DNA of 49,294 nucleotides from Lachnospiraceae bacterium. GTDB taxonomy: Bacteria > Bacillota > Clostridia > Lachnospirales > Lachnospiraceae. Both the position numbers and the translations under genes were made by a program. Location: the NCBI GenBank assembly GCA_017544285.1, contig JAFYEL010000035.1, positions 1-49,294 on the forward strand, read 5' to 3'. The notes below the pieces were generated by a model. The model was not told the origin of the DNA. It saw only the letters and a list, made by a program, of their open reading frames with translations, and ran no database searches. Each line of letters begins with the position of its first letter. Position 1 is the stretch's first letter. This document shows positions 40,859-48,048 of the stretch, in pieces.

Positions 40859-41398
40859 ATGGAACAAAAAGGTCTTATTCACATTTTCACCGGAAAGGGA
40901 AAGGGCAAGACCAGCGCGGCCATCGGAAATTCCATCCGGGCAGCGGGTCAGGGCCGGTCCGTTACGGTGATCCAGTTTCTCAAGGGTAAAGACACGGGCG
41001 AGTACGAGCTGCTCCGAAAGCTTGAGCCCGATATCAAGCTTTTTTCCTTCGAGAAAAAGTCCGAGAGCTTCAAGGAGCTTGACGACGTAAAGCGCGGCGA
41101 AGAACTGCAGAACATCATGAACGGTATAAACTATGCCAGAAAGGTACTGACCACCGGAGAGTGCGATCTGCTGGTGCTTGACGAAGCCCTGGGGCTTGTG
41201 GACACCGGTATCATCAGTGCCGAAGATCTGGTGGACCTGATAAAGGTCAAGCCCGAGGAAACGGAAATGATCCTCACGGGCATAAACGCCGGTCCCCAGG
41301 TTCTTTCACTGGCGGATGATGTCACATTGTTTTACACCACCGTAGCCGGAGGCGATGAGCCGGGACCGGACATGCGGGTTATAACGAAAGGAGAATAA
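40859..41398 (+). CDS. cobO: Cob(I)yrinic acid a,c-diamide adenosyltransferase
   Basis: A 179-residue CobA/BtuR/CobO-type adenosyltransferase that transfers the adenosyl group of ATP to reduced corrinoid, giving adenosylcobalamin. The P-loop is FTGKGKGKTSAA (about 10-21); VIQFLKG near 37 and LLVLDEALGLVDTG near 101 are typical. The length is normal. No other corrinoid gene is in the window, so it may act in salvage of imported corrinoids. It is the first gene of a likely operon; dapA starts 1 bp after its stop. Confidence 0.93.
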   Translation: MEQKGLIHIFTGKGKGKTSAAIGNSIRAAGQGRSVTVIQFLKGKDTGEYELLRKLEPDIKLFSFEKKSESFKELDDVKRGEELQNIMNGINYARKVLTTGECDLLVLDEALGLVDTGIISAEDLVDLIKVKPEETEMILTGINAGPQVLSLADDVTLFYTTVAGGDEPGPDMRVITKGE

Positions 41399-41399
41399 A

Positions 41400-42284
41400 A
41401 TGGCTGTATTCAAAGGCGCTGCTGTTGCCATCACCACACCCTTCAAAGTTGACGGGTCGGTGGATTTCGAAACCTTCGGTGAGCACATAGAGTCCCAGAT
41501 AAAGGGCGGCACCGATGCCATCGTGGTATGCGGTACCACAGGCGAGGCTTCCACCCTCACTCATGAGGAGCATCTGGACTGTATAAAGTATTGCGTGGAA
41601 AAGGTTGCGGGCAGGATCCCCGTGATCGCCGGTACAGGTTCAAACTGCACCGAGACAGCCGTTTATCTTTCTACCGAGGCCGAGAAGTACGGTGCCGATG
41701 CGCTGCTTCTTGTCACTCCCTACTACAACAAGGCAACTCAGAACGGACTTAAGGAGCACTTTACCATAGTTGCCGAGTCCGTAAAGATCCCCATTATTCT
41801 TTACAACATTCCCGGAAGGACCGGCGTCACCATCCAGCCCGCCACCGTTGTGGATCTTTGCAAAAAGGTTCCAAACATCGTGGGAGTAAAGGATGCCACC
41901 GGAAACCTTGGCATGATAATGGAACTTGCTGCCATGGCCGGTGACGATGTGGATATCTACTCAGGCAATGACGACCAGGTACTTCCCCTCCTTGCGGTAG
42001 GCGGAAAGGGCGTCATCTCCGTGCTTTCAAACATCGCTCCCAGGCAGGTCCACGATATGTGCGCCAAGTTCTTTGAAGGGGATATCGAGGGCAGCAGAAG
42101 GCTTCAGTTCGAGGCTCTCGACATTATATCCGCACTTTTCTGCGAGGTTAATCCCATTCCCGTAAAGCACGCCGAAAAAGTTATGAAGATCAACAACGGC
42201 GTACTCCGCAGACCTCTCACCGATATGGAGAGCGCAAATGCGGCAAGGCTTGAAAAGGCCATGAAGGATTACGGACTCATTTAG
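41400..42284 (+). CDS. dapA: 4-hydroxy-tetrahydrodipicolinate synthase
   Basis: A 294-residue class I aldolase of the DHDPS family, condensing pyruvate with aspartate semialdehyde, the first committed step to diaminopimelate and lysine. The Schiff-base lysine is Lys164 in VGVKDATGN; the catalytic Tyr135 (YNIPGRTG) and the CGTTGEAST loop (44-52) are present. AAAGGAG lies 6 bp before the ATG and inside the end of cobO. dapB follows 23 bp downstream, so the pathway steps are paired. Confidence 0.97.
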   Translation: MAVFKGAAVAITTPFKVDGSVDFETFGEHIESQIKGGTDAIVVCGTTGEASTLTHEEHLDCIKYCVEKVAGRIPVIAGTGSNCTETAVYLSTEAEKYGADALLLVTPYYNKATQNGLKEHFTIVAESVKIPIILYNIPGRTGVTIQPATVVDLCKKVPNIVGVKDATGNLGMIMELAAMAGDDVDIYSGNDDQVLPLLAVGGKGVISVLSNIAPRQVHDMCAKFFEGDIEGSRRLQFEALDIISALFCEVNPIPVKHAEKVMKINNGVLRRPLTDMESANAARLEKAMKDYGLI

Positions 42285-42307
42285 TTTTTCAAACATCGGA
42301 GGATGAA

Positions 42308-43063
42308 ATGGTTAAGGTCATAATGCACGGCTGCAACGGTCAGATGGGCAGGAACATCACCAGGCTGATTGAAAAGGATCCCGAGATAGAGATCGTTGCC
42401 GGAGTGGATATGTATACCGGGATCGATAACAAATATCCCGTGTTCACAAAGATCGGCGAATGCGACGTACCCGCGGATGTCATAATCGATTTCTGCAACC
42501 CTTCGGCGATAGACGGACTTTTGGACTATTCCGTCGGCAAGGGCATTCCCGTTGTGCTCTGCACCACAGGTCTTTCGCCCGAACAGCTTGAGCGTGTTAA
42601 AAAGGAATCCGAAAAGGTGGCCATCCTGAAGTCCGCAAACATGTCTCTGGGCATCAATCTTCTGATGAAGCTCCTTAAGGAAGCATCGGTAAAGCTTGCG
42701 GCAGCGGGCTTTGATATAGAGATAGTGGAAAAACACCACAACCTGAAGCTTGACGCCCCCTCGGGCACGGCTCTGGCTCTGGCGGATTCCATAAACGAAG
42801 AGTTTGACAACAGCTACGAGTATGTTTACGACAGAACCACCCGCTCTGAAAAGAGGCGGGCAAAGGAGATAGGTATCTCCGCGGTTCGCGGCGGCACCAT
42901 CGTGGGTGATCACGACGTGATCTTTGCGGGAACCGACGAGGTGGTTACTTTCTCCCATGTCGCATATTCCAAGGCTGTGTTCGGAAACGGCGCCATTCAG
43001 GCGGCCAAATTCCTCAAGGGCAAAGGCCCCGGATTATACGATATGAAGGATGTTGTACTATGA
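42308..43063 (+). CDS. dapB: 4-hydroxy-tetrahydrodipicolinate reductase
   Basis: A 251-residue NAD(P)H-dependent reductase for the second step of the diaminopimelate/lysine pathway. The dinucleotide motif GCNGQMGRNI is at residues 7-16, the substrate motif EKHHNLKLDAPSGTAL is near 141-156, and RGGTIVGDHDVIF is near 197. GGAGG precedes the ATG by 5 bp. The end overlaps fbp by ATGA. Confidence 0.96.
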   Translation: MVKVIMHGCNGQMGRNITRLIEKDPEIEIVAGVDMYTGIDNKYPVFTKIGECDVPADVIIDFCNPSAIDGLLDYSVGKGIPVVLCTTGLSPEQLERVKKESEKVAILKSANMSLGINLLMKLLKEASVKLAAAGFDIEIVEKHHNLKLDAPSGTALALADSINEEFDNSYEYVYDRTTRSEKRRAKEIGISAVRGGTIVGDHDVIFAGTDEVVTFSHVAYSKAVFGNGAIQAAKFLKGKGPGLYDMKDVVL

Positions 43064-45015
43064 CCTTTGACGAAAGGGAACTTGAATACTTAAGACTTCT
43101 CGCCCGTGAGTTTCCCACCATTGCGGCTGCATCAACAGAGATCATCAATCTGCAGTCCATCATGAACCTCCCCAAAGGCACCGAGCATTTCCTCACGGAT
43201 ATACACGGAGAGTATGAGCAGTTCAACCACGTCCTGAAAAACGGCTCCGGTTCCGTGCGCCGCAAGATAGACGAGGAATTCGGCAACACCATGTCCCGCA
43301 AGGACAAGAAAAGCCTTGCAACCCTGATATATTATCCCAAGGAAAAGCTTGAGATAATCCAGCAGGAAGAGGACAATATCGAGGACTGGTACAAGATCAC
43401 CCTTCACCGTCTGGTCCAGATGACGAAAAGAGTTGCGTCAAAGTACACCCGTTCAAAGGTGAGGCGTGCACTCCCCAGGGACTTCGCCTATGTCATCGAG
43501 GAGCTCATTACCGAAAAGGAAGAGGTCCAGGACAAAGAAGAGTACTACAATTCCATCATCAACACCATTATCGAGATCGGAAGGGCACAGGAGCTCATCA
43601 TTGCACTTTCCAATCTGGTACAGAGACTGGTTATAGATCATCTCCACATTGTTGGCGATATTTTTGACAGGGGACCGGGTCCCCACATAATAATGGACAC
43701 TCTCATGAATTACCATTCCCTTGATATCCAGTGGGGCAACCACGATATCATATGGATGGGAGCGGCGGCGGGCCACTGGGCATCCATCGCCACGGTGGTG
43801 AGGATGTCGACACGATACGGCACCATGGACGCCCTCGAGGAGGGTTACGGAATCAATATGATCCCCCTGGTGTCTTTTGCGATGAACGTGTACGGCGAGA
43901 ATGACTGCAGCGCCTTTACCGTGAATATCAGCAGGGACCGCGAGCCCGTGGAATATGAGATGAACACCCGCATGCACAAGGCGATGTTCATCATCCAGCA
44001 GAAGCTTGAGGGTCAGATGATAAAGAAGCATCCGGAATTCGAAATGGATTCCAGACTGCTTTTGGACAAGATAGATTTCGATAAAAAAACGGTGACCATA
44101 AACGGCACCGAATATCCCATAAAGGACTGCGATTTTCCTACGGTTGACAGGAATGATCCCTATAAGCTCACCGAGGATGAGTTCCTGCTGATGAAGAGGC
44201 TCGATCATGCATTCAGACACAGCGAGAAGCTTCAGCGCCACGTGAGGTTCCTTCACGTGAAGGGCAGCCTCTACAAGGTTTTCAATTCCAACCTCCTGTA
44301 TCACGGCTGCGTGCCCATGAACGAAGACGGAAGTTTTCGAAGCATGGTGGTTGACGGTAACAGCTACAGCGGAAGAGCTCTATATGACATTCTCGAGAGC
44401 TTTGCCAGAAAGGGCTATTACTCAAAGGATCCCGCTGAGCGCATGAAGGGTCAGGACTACACCTGGTACCTTTGGACAGGCCCCAATTCCCCGGTCTTCG
44501 GAAAAGACAAGATGGCCACCTTTGAGCGTTATCTTGTGGAGGACGCCTCCACCCACAAGGAAGTCAAGAATCCCTATTATTCCCTGAGGGACAACCGGGC
44601 AGTCATAGACAGTATACTCGAGGAGTTCGGCCTTGGAGAAGAGGGTTCCCACATAATAAACGGACATGTTCCCGTGGAGCTCAAAAAGGGCGAAAGCCCC
44701 ATAATGTGCGACGGCAGGCTCCTGATAATAGACGGTGGTTTTTCAAAGGCCTACCAGTCAAAGACCGGGATCGCAGGTTATACCCTGGTATCAAATTCAC
44801 ACGGGCTGCGCATAGTTGCCCATGAGCCCTTTGAGTCCACCCACATGGCCATAATCAACGAGACAGACATAGTAAGCGACGAAGTGATAGTGGAGACCAA
44901 TCTCAAGAGGACCAAGGTGGCCGACACCGACACGGGTAAAGAGCTTAAAAAACAGATATCACAGCTTCAGAAGCTCCTTAAGGCGTATGAGGAAGGTATC
45001 ATAGTAGAGAAATAG
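43060..45015 (+). CDS. fbp: Fructose-1,6-bisphosphatase class III
   Basis: A 651-residue Firmicute-type (class III) fructose-1,6-bisphosphatase for gluconeogenesis. It has the metallophosphoesterase core: LTDIHGEYEQF (near 41-51), GDIFDRGPGPH (near 202-212), WGNHDIIWMGAAAG (near 227-240) and the C-terminal INGHVPVE (near 535). Length and opening (YLRLLAREFPTIAAASTEIINL) match the family. It is translationally coupled to dapB (ATGA) and followed with no gap by hisA. There is no visible catabolite-control site at the operon promoter. Confidence 0.97.
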   Translation: MTFDERELEYLRLLAREFPTIAAASTEIINLQSIMNLPKGTEHFLTDIHGEYEQFNHVLKNGSGSVRRKIDEEFGNTMSRKDKKSLATLIYYPKEKLEIIQQEEDNIEDWYKITLHRLVQMTKRVASKYTRSKVRRALPRDFAYVIEELITEKEEVQDKEEYYNSIINTIIEIGRAQELIIALSNLVQRLVIDHLHIVGDIFDRGPGPHIIMDTLMNYHSLDIQWGNHDIIWMGAAAGHWASIATVVRMSTRYGTMDALEEGYGINMIPLVSFAMNVYGENDCSAFTVNISRDREPVEYEMNTRMHKAMFIIQQKLEGQMIKKHPEFEMDSRLLLDKIDFDKKTVTINGTEYPIKDCDFPTVDRNDPYKLTEDEFLLMKRLDHAFRHSEKLQRHVRFLHVKGSLYKVFNSNLLYHGCVPMNEDGSFRSMVVDGNSYSGRALYDILESFARKGYYSKDPAERMKGQDYTWYLWTGPNSPVFGKDKMATFERYLVEDASTHKEVKNPYYSLRDNRAVIDSILEEFGLGEEGSHIINGHVPVELKKGESPIMCDGRLLIIDGGFSKAYQSKTGIAGYTLVSNSHGLRIVAHEPFESTHMAIINETDIVSDEVIVETNLKRTKVADTDTGKELKKQISQLQKLLKAYEEGIIVEK

Positions 45016-45795
45016 ATGGAATTCAGGCCCTGTATAGATATTCATAACGGAAAGGTAAAGCAGATCGTAGGTTCCTCTCTCAGGGACGAGGACGACCGGG
45101 CAAAGGAGAACTTCGTATCGGAGAAGGACGGCGCTTACTACGCCAAGATGTACCGTGAAAAGGGACTGTCCGGAGGGCATGTGATACTTTTGAATCCCGT
45201 CACTTCCCCCTACTATGAAGCCACCGTATCACAGGCCAGGTCGGCGCTTTCGGCCTATCCGGGCGGACTGCAGCTGGGGGGTGGCGTAAATCCCGAAAAT
45301 GCCGCATCCTTTCTGGAGGCAGGGGCATCCCATGTGATAGTGACCTCCTATGTTTTTTCCGGAGGCCGTATCAATTTCGAAAACCTTGAAAAGATGGTAT
45401 CCGCGGTGGGAAGAGAACACCTGGTGCTGGATCTGAGCTGCCGGAAAAAGGATGACAGATATCTTGTTGTAACAGACAGATGGCAGAAATTCACCGACGA
45501 AGAGGTGACTGTCGATCTGATGAAAAGGCTGGGAGAGTTTTGCGACGAATTCCTGATCCATGCAGTGGACGTGGAGGGCAAAGCCTCCGGGATAGAAACA
45601 GCCCTGGTATCCCTTCTGTCGGGTTATGCCGATAGGCCTCTGACCTATGCCGGCGGGATACATGATATAGCTTCACTTACGGAACTGAAACGAGCAGGCG
45701 GCGGCAGGATCAACGCAACTATAGGAAGTGCGCTTGATATATTCGGAGGAAGCCTGTCCCTTGAGGAAGTGCTCGCCTGTCTGTCCGAAAGGTAG
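45016..45795 (+). CDS. hisA: Eukaryotic-type HisA isomerase
   Basis: A 259-residue TIM-barrel enzyme. The opening FRPCIDIHNGKVKQIVGSSL and the insertion with ENFVSEKDGAYYAKMYREKGLSGGHVI match the eukaryotic-type HisA (yeast HIS6 group) rather than the usual bacterial HisA (IIPAIDLKDGxCVRLxxG). It would isomerise ProFAR to PRFAR in histidine synthesis. Asp8 and a second-half acid (HAVDVEG near 179) fit the two catalytic Asp. It stands alone, outside any his operon, between fbp and an HD-GYP regulator, with the start right after the fbp stop. Confidence 0.88.
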   Translation: MEFRPCIDIHNGKVKQIVGSSLRDEDDRAKENFVSEKDGAYYAKMYREKGLSGGHVILLNPVTSPYYEATVSQARSALSAYPGGLQLGGGVNPENAASFLEAGASHVIVTSYVFSGGRINFENLEKMVSAVGREHLVLDLSCRKKDDRYLVVTDRWQKFTDEEVTVDLMKRLGEFCDEFLIHAVDVEGKASGIETALVSLLSGYADRPLTYAGGIHDIASLTELKRAGGGRINATIGSALDIFGGSLSLEEVLACLSER

Positions 45796-45801
45796 GTTTG
45801 T

Positions 45802-46911
45802 ATGCATTCAATAATGGTCGTAGACGACAGCATGACAGAGCTTGCGATGGTTAAGAAAGCGCTGGAGCTCAATTACAGAGTGATCCAGCAGGCCAGCGCG
45901 AAATCCGCACTGGATTACCTTGACGGCGCAAAGGTTCTTCCGTCCATACTGCTCCTTGATCTGGAAATGCCCGAACTGAACGGATTCGAGGTGTTTTCCA
46001 TGATAAGGGCAAACGAACGGACCAAGGACATTCCGGTGATCTTTGTCACCGCCAATCAGGATGTGGCCACGGAGCTTGAGGCATATTCCCTTGGAGCGGT
46101 TGATTTCATCAGGAAGCCTTATGTGGCGGAGATACTTCAGAAAAAGGTTGACCTACACATAGGCATACTCACGGACAAGAAAAAACTTCAGGGAAGGAAC
46201 TTATCCCTCCAGGAGTTCAATGAGCAGCTTCAGGATTACAACGACCAGCTGCAGGAAGACGTGACTGCCACCAAGGAGCACGTACACAGGCTCGAATACT
46301 TTGTCATCGGTATCGTGACGGACCTTATTGCAAAGAAGGACGGATACACGGGCATCCATACAAAGAGGGTTAGCAAGTATCTTGAGATACTCCTTCGCCA
46401 GATGAAGGAGATGAAGATGATAAGGATAGCTCCGGAGGAACTGGAGATGATACTTATGGCCTCCCAGCTCCACGACATGGGAAAGATCGGTATCCCGGAT
46501 TCCATCCTTACAAAGACCGGAAAATATTCGGACGAGGAATTCTCACTCATGAGGCAGCACACCGTGTTTGCGGCAGATTCCATTCAGAAGTTTGCCTATC
46601 TGCTGCCGAACAGCAACTTCCTCTCCTACGCATATCAGATGGCCAGATCACATCACGAGCAGTGGTGCGGAAACGGGTATCCCGACAGGCTCAGCGGCCC
46701 CGCAATACCACAGCTGGCGAGGATCCTTGCCGTGGGCGACGTTTACGACGCTCTGGTTTCGGAGAGAAGCTACAAAAAACCTTTTAATCACGAGCAGGCA
46801 TGCCAGATCATAAACCAGGGTTCGGGTATACAGTTCGACCCCCAGGTGGTTCAGGTGTTCAACCGCTGCCAGGCTGAATTCCTTGCCGCCTCCCAGATGG
46901 AAGTGTTCTGA
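45802..46911 (+). CDS. Response regulator with HD-GYP phosphodiesterase domain
   Basis: A 369-residue two-domain regulator. The receiver domain (about 1-118) has Asp8/Asp9, phospho-acceptor Asp53 and Lys105. A coiled-coil linker (about 120-165) leads to the HD-GYP domain (about 170-360) with H224-D225 (SQLHDMGKIGIPD), HHE at 284-286 and GYP at 292-294, so the metal and c-di-GMP motifs are intact. The expected activity is cyclic-di-GMP hydrolysis to GMP, controlled by phosphorylation. No histidine kinase or GGDEF gene is nearby. It begins 6 bp after hisA and is closed by a strong terminator. It may affect surface polysaccharide or motility, but the target is not visible. Confidence 0.93.
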   Translation: MHSIMVVDDSMTELAMVKKALELNYRVIQQASAKSALDYLDGAKVLPSILLLDLEMPELNGFEVFSMIRANERTKDIPVIFVTANQDVATELEAYSLGAVDFIRKPYVAEILQKKVDLHIGILTDKKKLQGRNLSLQEFNEQLQDYNDQLQEDVTATKEHVHRLEYFVIGIVTDLIAKKDGYTGIHTKRVSKYLEILLRQMKEMKMIRIAPEELEMILMASQLHDMGKIGIPDSILTKTGKYSDEEFSLMRQHTVFAADSIQKFAYLLPNSNFLSYAYQMARSHHEQWCGNGYPDRLSGPAIPQLARILAVGDVYDALVSERSYKKPFNHEQACQIINQGSGIQFDPQVVQVFNRCQAEFLAASQMEVF

Positions 46912-46925
46912 GTTTTCGGAAAAGA

Positions 46926-46955
46926 AAAAGAGCATCGCGCCTGCGATGCTCTTTT
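46926..46955. terminator. Strong bidirectional terminator
   Basis: AAAAGAGCATCGC (46926-46938), loop GCCT, GCGATGCTCTTTT (46943-46955): a perfect 13-bp stem with A and T tracts at the base, between the HD-GYP gene and the convergent csp gene. Confidence 0.95.
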
Positions 46956-46967
46956 GTGATGTTGGGA

Positions 46968-47168
46968 TCAAAGCTTAACAACATTAACAGCCTGCGGTCC
47001 TTTTTCACCATCGACGATATCGAACTCAACCTGTGCTCCCTCATCAAGAGACTTGAAGCCTTCCATCTTGAGACCGGAGTAATGTACGAATACATCCTTT
47101 CCGCTTTCGTCGTTGATGAAGCCATAGCCTTTCTGATTGTTGAACCACTTAACTGTGCCCTTACTCAT
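46968..47168 (-). CDS. Cold-shock protein, CspA family
   Basis: A 66-residue single-stranded nucleic acid binding protein with the beta-barrel cold-shock domain. RNP1 is KGYGFI (about residues 13-18) and RNP2 is VFVHY (about 26-30, Tyr in place of the common Phe). It acts as an RNA chaperone. GGAGG lies 7 bp before the ATG. It has its own promoter, a leader of about 40 nt and a shared terminator. The short leader lacks the long cold-box 5' region of E. coli cspA. Confidence 0.95.
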   Translation of the reverse strand: MSKGTVKWFNNQKGYGFINDESGKDVFVHYSGLKMEGFKSLDEGAQVEFDIVDGEKGPQAVNVVKL

Positions 47169-47215
47169 TACGTTACCTCCAAAAAGTATGTGAAACTAGT
47201 GTCAACCCAAACTTT

Positions 47216-47244
47216 AGAATAGCACATGGATGATAAAAAGTAAA
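47216..47244 (-). promoter_or_regulatory. Promoter for cold-shock gene (minus strand)
   Basis: Read on the minus strand: TTTACT (47244-47239), 17 bp, TATTCT (47221-47216), with TG one base before the -10. The predicted start is near 47209. Confidence 0.6.
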
Positions 47245-47280
47245 GAATAAGATGAATCACTATATTTTTACGGTGAATGG

Positions 47281-47289
47281 TGGTATAAT
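47281..47289 (+). promoter_or_regulatory. Extended -10 promoter for LytM-like gene
   Basis: TG (47281-47282), G, then TATAAT (47284-47289). The -35 region is poor. The predicted start is near 47296, about 30 nt before the TTG start codon. Confidence 0.6.
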
Positions 47290-47325
47290 CACAGTAGTGT
47301 GTTAAAACGATAGTGGAGTAGAATT

Positions 47326-48039
47326 TTGTCAGAGAATAAAAACGAAAAGCTTAAGTATACCGTGCTGCTTGTACCGAACAACAATCACAGGGTAAAGCAG
47401 TTTCAGGTATCCTTTGATTTTATAATTTTTTCTTCCGCCGTCCTGGCAGTTTTGCTGATATCCCTGGCAATCTTTATCGCAAGGAGTGCATCCTTCGTAC
47501 AGGACTACGAGGACAAGCTGCTTGAAAAGGACGAGCTGATAACCGAATACGAAAAAGAAGAGATAGTGCTTCAGGCGAGGATCGAAGAGCTTGAGGATAC
47601 GCTTCATGACGCCAAGGTCACAATTGACGCAACCAAGAATCTTAAGGAACAGGTTGAAAAGGAACAGACCGAGGCGTCCATACCTACATCCATGCCCGTG
47701 GGAAAGATAGCATCCATCCCCGAGTATCAGGCTGATGAGAACAAGCAGTACATCCAGTTCATAGTGGACAGGGGCACAAAGATCCTGGCCACCGCCGATG
47801 GCACCGTAAGGCTCATCGCCGACGATGACGTATACGGATACAGGCTCAAGCTGGATTTCGGAAACGGTTACGAAAGCGAGTACCTTCTGAAGGACAAACC
47901 CCAGGTCAACGAAGGCGACAGGGTGTCCAGAGGAAACACTCTCTTCACGGTCACCACCGACGTGACCACACTGAGCTACAGAGTTTATTTTAACGGGGAA
48001 GTCATCAATCCCATGGATGTGATAAAAATTGACGGTTAG
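47326..48039 (+). CDS. Membrane-anchored protein with coiled coil and degenerate LytM/M23 domain
   Basis: A 237-residue protein with one membrane helix (about 33-53), a coiled coil (about 58-117, DKLLEKDELITEYEKEE) and a C-terminal beta-rich domain (about 140-237). The last domain follows the M23/LytM fold (DRGTKILATADGTVRL, VNEGDRVSRGNTLFTV, EVINPMDVI) but lacks the catalytic HxH: the position reads LSYRVYF. It is therefore unlikely to cut peptidoglycan and may activate an amidase, as EnvC and NlpD do. The start is a TTG with GGAG 8 bp upstream; there is no ATG before the membrane helix. The aminopeptidase gene follows 9 bp later. Confidence 0.75.
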   Translation: MSENKNEKLKYTVLLVPNNNHRVKQFQVSFDFIIFSSAVLAVLLISLAIFIARSASFVQDYEDKLLEKDELITEYEKEEIVLQARIEELEDTLHDAKVTIDATKNLKEQVEKEQTEASIPTSMPVGKIASIPEYQADENKQYIQFIVDRGTKILATADGTVRLIADDDVYGYRLKLDFGNGYESEYLLKDKPQVNEGDRVSRGNTLFTVTTDVTTLSYRVYFNGEVINPMDVIKIDG

Positions 48040-48048
48040 GAGGGGGAT

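Noticed and set aside
43453-44304. 283-codon minus-strand frame opposite fbp
   Set aside because: Shadow of a fully conserved class III fructose bisphosphatase.
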